Below, piece by piece: positions 1-8,085 of a stretch of 33,023 bases of DNA (within the stretch, counting starts at the first letter, position 1; each line of letters starts with the position of its first letter). The stretch is from SCGC-AAA076-P13 sp964613455 (GTDB lineage: Bacteria; Pseudomonadota; Gammaproteobacteria; Magnimaribacterales; D2472): the NCBI GenBank assembly GCA_964613455.1, contig CAZTGS010000013.1:1-33023 (forward strand), in the 5' to 3' direction. Below the pieces are notes generated by a model. The model made no database searches, was not told the DNA's origin, and was given only the letters and a program-made list of their open reading frames with translations. The translations under genes and the position numbers were made by a program.

Positions 1-97
1 CAAATTATTACATAAAGAGACTAAGGTTACAGCCCATTAATCAAAAGGTATAAATTTACTATATTATTGAACATAATATATATTATGCGAAGTTATA

Positions 98-403
98 CTA
101 TATGTCAGTATGTTCGGATCCACATATTATTGCCTTTAAACTATTAGCACCACCCTCTAGTAATGGTTCTAATAAATCTAAAAGACCTGTTTCAACTCTC
201 CATGAAAGGTACTTCTTTTGATGATCTAATGTTTCCCAATCTTCTATTAAATGTATAGTGTTAGTAGATTCTTCAATATATGTATTCACACTAATACAAC
301 CATCAAATGCTCTAGTTTCAGGCAAAGCTACTTTCAATAATTCTTTTAAATTATTCAATGTTTCTTCTTTTGCTGGAAACGATACTATTACTAAATTATT
401 CAT
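98..403 (-). CDS. Antibiotic-biosynthesis-monooxygenase (ABM) fold protein, putative quinol monooxygenase
   Basis: This 101-residue cytoplasmic protein has the layout of the ABM/YgiN-like dimeric alpha-beta barrel. It has an N-terminal beta strand (NLVIVSFPAK), a helix (KEETLNNLKELLKVAL), a Gly-Cys turn (FDGCISVNTYIEE) and the family-typical IHLIEDWETLDHQKKYLSWR segment. Members oxidise quinols or aromatic metabolites without cofactors, or act as small signalling or sensor proteins; the substrate here is not visible. A strong Shine-Dalgarno (AAAGGAG, 6 bases before the ATG) fixes the start. It lies 23 bases downstream of the S10 carboxypeptidase gene on the same strand and is probably cotranscribed with it. 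Family assignment is good; function is inferred only. Confidence 0.72.
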   Translation of the reverse strand: MNNLVIVSFPAKEETLNNLKELLKVALPETRAFDGCISVNTYIEESTNTIHLIEDWETLDHQKKYLSWRVETGLLDLLEPLLEGGANSLKAIICGSEHTDI

Positions 404-426
404 AAACTACTCCTTTTGTTATTTTA

Positions 427-1941
427 TTAGTTTGATATAAAGTTATTAACTTCTTTCAAGAATCTATCAAACGAAGGTTGATGGTTATACATCATATGAC
501 CGGCTTCAAATTCTGAAAAAACCACCCTACTCATGTCAACTGAATTATCATTCATAAAATTTTCAGCCGTAAAACAGGGAGTTGCTAGGTCATACAAGCC
601 ACATGATACATATACTTTAAAGTCTTTGTTGTATCTTTGAGCGCGAGCAATATGAGGAACTGTATTTACATAGCCAAAATCATTGCCTTTCCACTTCTCT
701 GGATGCTTCCAACTTGAATAAACTGCAGAATCACCGCTTTGGTATAACATTTTCATCTCAACTCCTAATTCTCCAAACCATGTATGCATGGCTGTAACAT
801 ACGCAGACATAAAACCCTCACTTGATACGTCTGTATCTGAATTTTGACCACCTGTCATATAATCAGTTTTTTTATAGCGTGAATCTAGCCTTCCTACAGA
901 GTAACCTTCATCTCTTAAAAGTTCTTTTCTAAAGCTTGAAGGATCTACTCTCATATTAAAATCTTCTACAAACCTTGTGCTCAATCCTGTAAATGCTGCG
1001 TATTTTGTTATTAGATTATTTTGATCTTCTTTTGATAATCTTGATCCTTTTAAGAGAGCTGGTCCATACTCTTCTAAACTAAAGGTCTTAGAGTCTTCAT
1101 AGAATTTTTTGAGTGATTTTTTAGTATCAACTTTCCCATGATAAAAAGCTGTTGCTGCATATGAAGGTAAAAAACCATAATGCGGACTGTTATTACCTGG
1201 ATGAAATACTAAGTATTGATAATCAGAAGCTGGTGCAACCATCAAAAGGCCATTCACTTCTATCGGAGTGATACTACCAGATCTAAGCTCAGAGACCAAA
1301 AGAGGCCCTCTTATTCCGCCATAACTCTCACCTAATATATATCTTGGTGAATTCCATCTCTTATTATCTGTAATCCATCTTCTAATAAACTCAGCAATAA
1401 TCTTTGGATCTTCATTAACACCCCAGAATTCCTCAGGATCATGACAACCTGCTGCTCTGCTGTAACCGGTGCCTATTGGATCAATAAAGACAAGATCAGT
1501 TTCACTAAGGGGCGAAAGCTTGTTATCAATGATATTGAAAGGCGGTGAGCCGTCATCAGATGCATCGCTAGGAACCTTAACAATCTTTGGTCCTAATACA
1601 CCCATATGAAGCCATAGTGAGGCAGAGCCTGGACCACCATTAAATATGAACATAACCGGTCTATTGTTATCGCTCTTTACTAAATATTCGGTATAGAAAA
1701 ACGATGCCATTGGTGCTTCTGGGTTGTCTTTTTCATAAAGAATTTTTTCTTTTAGGCCTGCTGTATAGCTGAGTTTTTTACCATTAAAGGTTCCAATCAA
1801 ATCTTTAGTAAATTCCTTTTCTATATAAACATCATCCGATGCTTTGCAAACTTCTGAACTCTTATTCATTGAAGATTCAGTTTCTGCTGAAATTAAAAAA
1901 GACATAAATAATGCCAAACTTGTTATATATATTTTTTTCAT
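427..1941 (-). CDS. Secreted serine carboxypeptidase-like protein, peptidase family S10
   Basis: The product is a 504-residue exported alpha/beta-hydrolase of peptidase family S10, which removes C-terminal residues from peptides. Visible motifs are FIFNGGPGSAS (residues 98-108, oxyanion hole), GESYGG with nucleophile Ser206, CGLYDLATP with Asp451, and EAGHMMY with His482, so the catalytic triad is complete. The N-terminus from MKKIYITSLALFMS to about Ala19 is a signal peptide. An upstream ATG at 2001 would add 20 basic residues that spoil the signal; the ATG at 1941 has an AAGGAAG Shine-Dalgarno and is preferred. The gene is divergent from the S9 oligopeptidase gene and followed by the ABM gene. 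It probably acts in the periplasm or outside the cell on peptides taken up as nutrients. Confidence 0.92.
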   Translation of the reverse strand: MKKIYITSLALFMSFLISAETESSMNKSSEVCKASDDVYIEKEFTKDLIGTFNGKKLSYTAGLKEKILYEKDNPEAPMASFFYTEYLVKSDNNRPVMFIFNGGPGSASLWLHMGVLGPKIVKVPSDASDDGSPPFNIIDNKLSPLSETDLVFIDPIGTGYSRAAGCHDPEEFWGVNEDPKIIAEFIRRWITDNKRWNSPRYILGESYGGIRGPLLVSELRSGSITPIEVNGLLMVAPASDYQYLVFHPGNNSPHYGFLPSYAATAFYHGKVDTKKSLKKFYEDSKTFSLEEYGPALLKGSRLSKEDQNNLITKYAAFTGLSTRFVEDFNMRVDPSSFRKELLRDEGYSVGRLDSRYKKTDYMTGGQNSDTDVSSEGFMSAYVTAMHTWFGELGVEMKMLYQSGDSAVYSSWKHPEKWKGNDFGYVNTVPHIARAQRYNKDFKVYVSCGLYDLATPCFTAENFMNDNSVDMSRVVFSEFEAGHMMYNHQPSFDRFLKEVNNFISN

Positions 1942-2014
1942 AATTATTTTCTTCCTTTTAATAAGTATACATATAGCTTTATGTTTTAAAAAATAATTCA
2001 TATAAGATATATTG

Positions 2015-4102
2015 ATGCTTTATAAACGATACTTTACATTTCTTCTAATTCTAACAGCCTGTAATATGAATAATTTGCCTAATCCCGAAAAAAAACCTTA
2101 TATTTTAGAAAATCATAACGACAAAAGAATAGATAATTACTATTGGTTACGAGATGATTCAAGAAGTGATGAAGAAATGCTTTCATATCTAAGGTCTGAA
2201 AATGACTACGCTGATAATTGGTTTGAATCTGTGAACGACTATCAAACTGATCTTGTAAAAGAATTGATTTCGCAAGTTCCCGAGCATGAAACAAGCTTTC
2301 CAATAAATAATAGTGGTTATAGTTATTATGAAAAAACTCTAAAGTCAGATCAATTGCCTAAATATTTTAGAAAAGATAGTAAAGACATCGAAGAGCTAAT
2401 TATCGACGCTAATTTAAAATTACAAGACCAAGAGTACTATTCAATCAAGTCAATATCTCCATCATTTGATAATAATTTGATTGCTTTTTCTGAAGACAAT
2501 AACGGACGACGTGAATATACTATTAAAATTTTAAATCCTGTAGATATGTCACTAATGAATGATGTTATAGAAGGCACAACAGGAAACATTTTATGGGCAC
2601 TGGATAATGAACATATTATTTACCTTAAGAAAGATCCTATTACACTGATATCAAATTCTGTATTTGTTCATAGAGTTGGCTCCCCTGCTTCAGAAGATAT
2701 ACTTTTATATAAAGAAGAAGATCTTGAATTTAATTTGTCTATATCCTTATCAAATACTAAGCAATTTATTCTCGTTAATATTCAGTCAACAAACTCAAAC
2801 GAGATTAGATTAATTGATATCGACAAGCCAAAAAATATTCCAAGAACTTTTATTAAAAGATCTGAAAATCATCTTTATTATTTAGAACATATTTTAAAGG
2901 ATAGTTTCTTCGTTTTAACAAACTACTTATCTCCTAATTTTAAAGTTTTAAAAAGTAGCTTAGATGAGGATTTATTAATAGATGATATGGAAGTCATAGT
3001 CGATCATGATTCTGAAATCTTTATAGATAATCTTGTATTTTCTGGTGATTATTTAGGACTTGGAATTAGATTTAATGGACTACCAGAATTATCAATTCTT
3101 AATTTAAAAACAAATAAAAGACATAACATTGTCTTTAATGATAGTGCGTATGACGTTTCATTTGCTTTCAACAAAGAATTAAATGGGGAGAGCTTTAACT
3201 ACTCATATTCAAGTCTCACAACACCAAGCTCCATTTTCAGCTACGATCTTGTTTCATCAACCTCAAAAACATTATGGGAAAAAGATATAGTTGGCTTTAA
3301 TAAGTCTAAATACGAAGACAGAAGATTCTTTATTAAGGCAAGAGACGGAACCAATGTACCTGTAGTAACAATTGCTAAGTCAGATACAGATATATCAAAA
3401 GCTCCAATCCTTTTTTACGGCTACGGTTCTTATGGTATTAATATCGATGCCTCATTTAGAGAGACATTAATTCCACTTTTAAATAGAGGATTCATCTTTA
3501 CAATTATTAATATACGAGGTGGTGGTGAAATGGGAAAACATTGGTATGAAGATGGTCGTATGCTAAATAAGCTTAATACCTTTTATGATTTTAATGATGG
3601 CGTAAGAGCTGTTTTAGATAATGGTATTGGTGATAAAAATAATGTTTTTGCTAGAGGTGGAAGTGCTGGTGGTTTGTTAATGGGAGCAATAATAAATATG
3701 GAGCCAGAATTATATAAAGGAATATTAACAGGCGTACCTTTTGTAGATGTTTTGACAACAATGTCAGATGCATCGATACCCTTAACAACATTTGAATATG
3801 ACGAATGGGGAAATCCGGCAAATAAAGAAGAGTATTTTTATATAAAGCAGTATTCTCCTTATGACAATATATCTAAACTTAACTACCCTGCTGTATTGAT
3901 AACTTCAAGCTTGTATGATTCTCAGGTACAGTATTTTGAACCAGCAAAATATACAGCAAAACTTAGAGATTATAATCAATCTAATAATCCAATACTTATG
4001 AAAATGAACCTCATTGGCGGACACGGTGGACTGAGTGGTCGTATAAATCAATTTAATGAAATTTCTGAAGAATATAACTTTATTCTAAATTTAGTTGATT
4101 GA
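2015..4102 (+). CDS. Prolyl oligopeptidase family S9A lipoprotein (oligopeptidase B-like)
   Basis: The 695-residue product has a lipoprotein signal ending LILTAC, with Cys16 as the lipidated residue, so it is predicted to be membrane-anchored outside the cytoplasm. Residues from about 25 to 430 form the seven-bladed propeller of S9A peptidases (start motif YWLRDDSR). The C-terminal hydrolase domain carries GGSAGG with Ser550, SLYDSQVQ with Asp635 and GGHGGLSGR with His670. The RGGGEMGKHWYEDGR segment is typical of S9A. A TTG directly precedes the ATG at 2015; the ATG is taken as start although no strong Shine-Dalgarno is visible. It is transcribed divergently from the S10 carboxypeptidase across about 73 bases. 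Role: endopeptidase acting on short peptides, with proline or basic-residue preference not decidable here. Confidence 0.93.
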   Translation: MLYKRYFTFLLILTACNMNNLPNPEKKPYILENHNDKRIDNYYWLRDDSRSDEEMLSYLRSENDYADNWFESVNDYQTDLVKELISQVPEHETSFPINNSGYSYYEKTLKSDQLPKYFRKDSKDIEELIIDANLKLQDQEYYSIKSISPSFDNNLIAFSEDNNGRREYTIKILNPVDMSLMNDVIEGTTGNILWALDNEHIIYLKKDPITLISNSVFVHRVGSPASEDILLYKEEDLEFNLSISLSNTKQFILVNIQSTNSNEIRLIDIDKPKNIPRTFIKRSENHLYYLEHILKDSFFVLTNYLSPNFKVLKSSLDEDLLIDDMEVIVDHDSEIFIDNLVFSGDYLGLGIRFNGLPELSILNLKTNKRHNIVFNDSAYDVSFAFNKELNGESFNYSYSSLTTPSSIFSYDLVSSTSKTLWEKDIVGFNKSKYEDRRFFIKARDGTNVPVVTIAKSDTDISKAPILFYGYGSYGINIDASFRETLIPLLNRGFIFTIINIRGGGEMGKHWYEDGRMLNKLNTFYDFNDGVRAVLDNGIGDKNNVFARGGSAGGLLMGAIINMEPELYKGILTGVPFVDVLTTMSDASIPLTTFEYDEWGNPANKEEYFYIKQYSPYDNISKLNYPAVLITSSLYDSQVQYFEPAKYTAKLRDYNQSNNPILMKMNLIGGHGGLSGRINQFNEISEEYNFILNLVD

Positions 4103-4146
4103 TATTTATGATAAAATTTTCTTTTTTCAATAACCCATAAAAAATT

Positions 4147-5172
4147 ATGATCTATCAAAGCATATTAGATACCGTTGGAAATACTCCTGTTATTAAAATT
4201 AATAATCTTGCTCCAGACAATATAGATTTATATGTTAAGGCCGAATTTTTTAATCCAGCAAGTTCTGTAAAAGATCGTTTAGCATTGAGCATAATAAATG
4301 AGGCTGAAAAAGCTGGAACTCTAAAGCCAGGTCAAACCGTTGTTGAAGTTACAAGTGGAAATACTGGAATAGGATTAGCATTTGTATGTGCAACCAAAAA
4401 TTATCCTTGCGTAATAACCATGCCAGAAACTGCATCTATAGAACGAAGAAAGATGATGCGTTTTCTTGGAGCTAAAGTCATTCTTACACCTGCTGCTGAG
4501 GCTGGCTCAGGAGCTTACAAAAAAGCCAAGAAACTTGCTGACGATAATAACTGGTTCTTTGCAAGGCAATTTGAAACTGAAGCAAATGCAAATATTCACG
4601 AGTCAACAACAGGAGTTGAGATAGTTAATGATTTTAAAGATATTGGTCTTGATTACTGGGTTTCAGGATATGGAACAGGCGGAACCTTTTCAGGTGTTGC
4701 AAGAACATTAAGGTCTTCTATGCCAAATACAAAATTAATTATGGCTGAGCCGGATGTTGCTCCCCTTCTTACTAATGGCATTGAGCAAGATAGGTCTGAA
4801 GATGGCTCCCCTGCTAAATCACATCCAGACTGGCAACCTCATCCCATTCAAGGATGGACAACTGACTTTATACCGCTTGTTCTTCAGGAATCTATAGACA
4901 AAGGTTATATAGATAAAATTCTTCCTGTTGCTGGTTCAGATGGCATTAAATGGTCTCAAAAACTTGCAGAAAAAGAAGGAATCCTCACTGGTATATCTGG
5001 AGGATCAACCTTTGCTGTTGCAATGGATGTTGCTAGAAAAGCTGAATCAGGTTCTAAAATTCTTTGTATGCTTGCTGACACTGCTGAAAGATATTTATCG
5101 AGCTTATTATTTGAGAATATAGAAGAAGAAATGAATAGCGAAGAATTAGAAATATTTAATTCTACTGAATAA
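4147..5172 (+). CDS. cysK: PLP-dependent cysteine synthase family protein
   Basis: A 341-residue beta-family (fold type II) PLP enzyme that makes cysteine from O-acetylserine and sulfide. The Schiff-base lysine is K42 in NPASSVKDR, the substrate-binding loop TSGNTG is at 69-74, and the phosphate-binding GTGGT is at 176-180. The C-terminus ends with the family-typical DTAERYLSSLLF. It is longer than standard CysK (about 310-325 residues). It has a region HPDWQPHPIQGWTTDFIP around 220-245, and GISGGST replaces the usual GISSGA. Those differences leave a related beta-substitution activity open. The ATG at 4147 has no clear Shine-Dalgarno. A bidirectional terminator follows the stop codon immediately. 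Confidence 0.9.
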   Translation: MIYQSILDTVGNTPVIKINNLAPDNIDLYVKAEFFNPASSVKDRLALSIINEAEKAGTLKPGQTVVEVTSGNTGIGLAFVCATKNYPCVITMPETASIERRKMMRFLGAKVILTPAAEAGSGAYKKAKKLADDNNWFFARQFETEANANIHESTTGVEIVNDFKDIGLDYWVSGYGTGGTFSGVARTLRSSMPNTKLIMAEPDVAPLLTNGIEQDRSEDGSPAKSHPDWQPHPIQGWTTDFIPLVLQESIDKGYIDKILPVAGSDGIKWSQKLAEKEGILTGISGGSTFAVAMDVARKAESGSKILCMLADTAERYLSSLLFENIEEEMNSEELEIFNSTE

Positions 5173-5173
5173 A

Positions 5174-5199
5174 AAAAGGGCCTAAGATAGACCCCTTTT
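5174..5199. terminator. Bidirectional rho-independent terminator
   Basis: AAAAGGG at 5174-5180 pairs with CCCTTTT at 5193-5199 around a 12-base loop. It sits between the convergent cysteine synthase and exported-protein genes. Read on the minus strand the stem is followed by a run of T, so it should end the minus transcript best. On the plus strand the T tract is only the stem's own. Confidence 0.7.
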
Positions 5200-5213
5200 C
5201 AAATTATTTAGTA

Positions 5214-5897
5214 TTATTCAGCAGTATAAATAACTTCACATTTTTCCATAGTTTCTGTAACTACTTCATCTATGTACTGCATTGATTCATCCCATAAACT
5301 TGCCCAAGATGCACCAGCATAAAAATCATCTATAGCCGCCCCACTTTCAGCAGCAGTATTACTTACCCCTCTAAGATGAAACATACCAGTTTCCTCTTTA
5401 CCACCAGCAATAGGAGCAAAAAGACCAATTCTTACTTCGTGGCCAGCTTCATTCATTGCTTTTTCTATTTCAATCAACTTTTCAGCATATTTAGATGGAT
5501 TATTAAGTTTTAGTCTCCACAATCTTTCAGAGCCTGGTTTTAATTCAAACACCTTTAAAGGCTTAAAAGTAGCTGAGTACATAACTTTTCTTTGTTTATT
5601 AAAACCAGAGGATGTATTCATAGGATCATAAAGATCAGAAGCTGCTAATGCTTTCTCAACAGAAGAAAATGCATTCCATACAAACATTTGACCTGGGTAG
5701 TCATTACCAGATTTTGTAACACAAACACCAGCTACATCTGATCCTATTGCTTCAAATGGCCCAGTATTAGCTTTCATATATTCTATATACTTATTAACAT
5801 CTTTAGCTTGAACCATTAATGTATTAAAAGCACCCTCTGGTACGGCCGAAACATTTAAAGATATAACTAGAGTTAAAAATAATTTTATTTTATTCAT
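5214..5897 (-). CDS. Exported protein of unknown function, possibly two dimeric alpha-beta barrel-like halves
   Basis: A 227-residue protein with an N-terminal signal peptide (MNKIKLFLTLVISLNVSA). I do not recognise a named family. The first half has a pattern like ABM or dimeric alpha-beta barrel domains: a strand, DVNKYIEYMKANTGPFE as helix, a strand with GVCV, and GQMFVWNAFSSVEKAL. The second half repeats the order loosely: LWRLKLNNPSKYAEKLIEIEK, VRIGLFAP, ETGMFHLRG. A tandem duplication is therefore plausible. Two cysteines (GVCVTK and EKCEV) could form a disulfide. It has a good Shine-Dalgarno (AGGAAA). It is convergent with the cysteine synthase gene and divergent from the PsiE-like gene. 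Likely periplasmic. Confidence 0.75.
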   Translation of the reverse strand: MNKIKLFLTLVISLNVSAVPEGAFNTLMVQAKDVNKYIEYMKANTGPFEAIGSDVAGVCVTKSGNDYPGQMFVWNAFSSVEKALAASDLYDPMNTSSGFNKQRKVMYSATFKPLKVFELKPGSERLWRLKLNNPSKYAEKLIEIEKAMNEAGHEVRIGLFAPIAGGKEETGMFHLRGVSNTAAESGAAIDDFYAGASWASLWDESMQYIDEVVTETMEKCEVIYTAE

Positions 5898-6022
5898 AAT
5901 ATTTCCTAAAAAATTAAACTCTTCTAAATATAGTTATATAAAAAAAGAATTACAAATAAAAAATATACAAATTATATATATTTTATTAATTTTGCTTCGT
6001 ATTTTAGATATATACTTTATTT

Positions 6023-6442
6023 ATGATAAATGAAAATAATATTTGGCAAAAATCAATTTGGGTTTCTGAGAGAGTAATATTAGTTATTATCTCTATCGCA
6101 ACTTTGTATGCAACTGGAATAGAAATTGCAAGATTAATAGCAGAACGAACTGTAAATCTAAGTGATCTATTTTTGCTATTTATATATGCAGAGGTTCTGG
6201 GTATGGTTGGTGCTTTTTATGCTAACAATAGACTTCCAGTGACCTTGCCGATAATTATCGCAATGACTGCATTAACAAGAATGATTGTATTGCAGAGCAA
6301 AGAACTTGATTCCTTAAATATTATTTTTGAAGCCTCGGGTATTTTAATACTTGCTGCAGCAGCCTATATCATGACTCTTAAAGATCAAATCAGCCTTGAG
6401 AAATTAAAAATTCGTAAGGATATTGAAGAAGAAGAACTCTAA
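6023..6442 (+). CDS. PsiE-like phosphate-starvation-inducible inner-membrane protein
   Basis: A 139-residue membrane protein with about four transmembrane segments, near residues 15-38, 47-66, 73-91 and 101-120. The block DLFLLFIYAEVLGMVGAFY followed by LPVTLPIIIAMTALTRMIV matches the PsiE core (FIYLEVL...ALTR). PsiE's biochemical role is unknown. It ends in an acidic tail, DIEEEEL. No Pho box is visible in the AT-rich upstream gap, so phosphate control cannot be read from the sequence. There is no Shine-Dalgarno before the ATG; a TATACT at 6011-6016 would place transcription start almost at the ATG, suggesting a leaderless message. Confidence 0.75.
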   Translation: MINENNIWQKSIWVSERVILVIISIATLYATGIEIARLIAERTVNLSDLFLLFIYAEVLGMVGAFYANNRLPVTLPIIIAMTALTRMIVLQSKELDSLNIIFEASGILILAAAAYIMTLKDQISLEKLKIRKDIEEEEL

Positions 6443-6462
6443 ATTCCTTTGAAGGGCTATAG

Positions 6463-7185
6463 TTATATAGCGTACTTAAGAAGCCTTTCATAAAAAGGCA
6501 TAGCCTCTTCAATTATTCTAATCTCTTTTTTATTTAAAATTAAATTCTTGCTTTTACTTGGTGGTTTAAAAAAGGTTGATGTTTTTACTGATGGATACCA
6601 ATGTTCTGCCCAAATCCCATCGTAATCCATTATTCCAGCATCCCATGCAAGCATATTAGGATCCCAAGGAATATTGATATATGAGCAGACTCTTTTAAGA
6701 ACTCTTTCAGGATCATTTCTTAATAAATACGCATCTATTACAGGTGGAATCTTCTTTGTATTTGAATAAACCAAATCAAAGATTCTAGCTTGTTGGGAAA
6801 ACCCCATATCTATGAAATCACCGCCAGACCAGCTTTGTAAAAAACTTTTTACTACATCTTCAGGATTTCTAATTAGAAAACAATTACATAATTCATGAAT
6901 CCAGTTAAGGTCTTCTCTTATCATGTGCTGAGTCATATGCTTTTGATATGAAATCTTTTGAGACGGTGTTCTGCAAATCTTCTCAACTTCACTCCAAGAC
7001 GAAGACTGATTTGCAATCACCTCTTCTTTCATAGGATGATCTTTACTTGTTTCTATAAGATAGGCAGCGTAAAAAGGTTCGTCCAATACATTATCAACAT
7101 CTTGTCTGTTTGCAAAACTTCTCATTAAAGCTGTTGATAAATTTCGTGGGCCAGACCACATTGCTATTATTTTTCCATCAACCAT
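6463..7185 (-). CDS. Sulfotransferase-like P-loop protein paired with class IV aminotransferase
   Basis: A 240-residue cytoplasmic protein. The N-terminal IIAMWSGPRNLSTALMRSF (residues 6-24) looks like the 5'-phosphosulfate-binding loop of PAPS-dependent sulfotransferases. LIRNPEDVVKSF resembles the 3'-phosphate-binding motif. The C-terminal block PWDPNMLAWDAG and DGIWAEHWYPSV matches, by recall, the N-terminal half of the plant branched-chain-aminotransferase-like proteins (Arabidopsis At3g05190/At5g27410 type). Those carry this domain fused to a class IV aminotransferase. Here the aminotransferase is the gene directly upstream, two bases away. Sulfotransfer itself is unproven for this subfamily, and the substrate is unknown. 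Confidence 0.75.
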   Translation of the reverse strand: MVDGKIIAMWSGPRNLSTALMRSFANRQDVDNVLDEPFYAAYLIETSKDHPMKEEVIANQSSSWSEVEKICRTPSQKISYQKHMTQHMIREDLNWIHELCNCFLIRNPEDVVKSFLQSWSGGDFIDMGFSQQARIFDLVYSNTKKIPPVIDAYLLRNDPERVLKRVCSYINIPWDPNMLAWDAGIMDYDGIWAEHWYPSVKTSTFFKPPSKSKNLILNKKEIRIIEEAMPFYERLLKYAI

Positions 7186-7187
7186 GA

Positions 7188-8072
7188 CTATAAAATATCT
7201 TTGTAGAGCTCTCTAAGTTTATTTGTTATAGGCCAGTTCTTAGATGGATCGCCGATAATTCTATTATCAATGTTAAGAACTTGAGTTAATGATCCTAAGG
7301 TTCCTGTAATAAATGACTCATCTGCTGAATAAACATCAACAAGTGAGAAATTTTTTTGATAAATAGGGATATTATTTGAGCTACATAAAAGAATAATATT
7401 TTTCCTAGTTATTCCATTCATGCAATAGTCTCCTGTACTTGTCCAAACTTCATTATTTTTAATAATAAAGAAATTACAAGAATTGGTGGTATTAACAAAG
7501 CCTAATGGATCTAACATCAAAGCTTCATCTGCGCCGCCTTTAGAAGCCTGTATACATGCCAATATACAATTAAGTTTAGAATGACTATTAAGCTTAGGAT
7601 CTTGACTCATGGGGAGCCCTCTGACCTGTGGAACAGTTATCATGGATATTCCATCCTTATTTGGAGAAGGAGTTGAATGCTCCATAATAATAACTATATT
7701 AGGACCGTTTTCTGATAAAGCAGGTTGTTGAAAAGGTTTAACCTTGTCACCTCTGGTTATCATTAGTCTTGCATGAGCGTCAGTGGTCATAGCATTAATT
7801 TCTTTTGTTTGTTTTAAAGCTAAGAGTAATTCTGATTTGCTCATACCAATATCGATATCAATAGCCTTACAGCCTTCAAATAGACGGTCTAAATGCTCAT
7901 CAACGAATATCCATTTATCATCAACTAAACGCAGTCCTTCCCATATTCCATCTCCCATTAAGAAGCCACTATCAAACACCGAAACTTTAGCTTCGCTTCT
8001 ATGATAAAAATTACCGTTTATATAAATCTGTATATCTTTATTTCTATTATCAGATGAATTAGATACTGGCAT
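7188..8072 (-). CDS. Class IV (BCAT/D-amino-acid type) aminotransferase-like protein
   Basis: A 294-residue fold-type IV PLP enzyme. Recognisable blocks are VSVFDSGFLMGDGIWEGLR near the N-terminus, HLDRLF, the PLP lysine K166 in LNSHSKLN, and ADEALMLDPLGFVNTTN, followed by the late NGITR and TGTLGSLTQV loops. The position that normally carries the glutamate touching the PLP ring nitrogen (G-x-V-x-E-x-x-x-x-N-x-F) is Thr195 here, an unusual change. The ORF opens with TTG at 8075 followed by ATG at 8072; ATG is chosen. It lies 13 bases after the ceramidase gene and 2 bases before the sulfotransferase gene, so all are likely one transcript. The amino donor and acceptor cannot be told. Confidence 0.85.
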   Translation of the reverse strand: MPVSNSSDNRNKDIQIYINGNFYHRSEAKVSVFDSGFLMGDGIWEGLRLVDDKWIFVDEHLDRLFEGCKAIDIDIGMSKSELLLALKQTKEINAMTTDAHARLMITRGDKVKPFQQPALSENGPNIVIIMEHSTPSPNKDGISMITVPQVRGLPMSQDPKLNSHSKLNCILACIQASKGGADEALMLDPLGFVNTTNSCNFFIIKNNEVWTSTGDYCMNGITRKNIILLCSSNNIPIYQKNFSLVDVYSADESFITGTLGSLTQVLNIDNRIIGDPSKNWPITNKLRELYKDIL

Positions 8073-8085
8073 CAAAAATCAGATA

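Noticed and set aside
1..97. A partial gene or tRNA at the left edge
   Set aside because: No open frame of note and no tRNA arms or TTCRA-type loop; only AT-rich sequence.
1942..2001. Longer S10 peptidase start at 2001
   Set aside because: Adds 20 basic residues before a clean signal peptide; the ATG at 1941 has the Shine-Dalgarno.
5898..6022. Pho box or other known operator before the PsiE-like gene
   Set aside because: The gap is plain AT-rich sequence; nothing resembles the Pho consensus.
6456..6471. Inverted repeat GCTATA-GTTA-TATAGC between the convergent PsiE-like and sulfotransferase genes
   Set aside because: Short AT-rich stem without a T run, overlapping the sulfotransferase-like gene's stop codon; not good enough to call a terminator.
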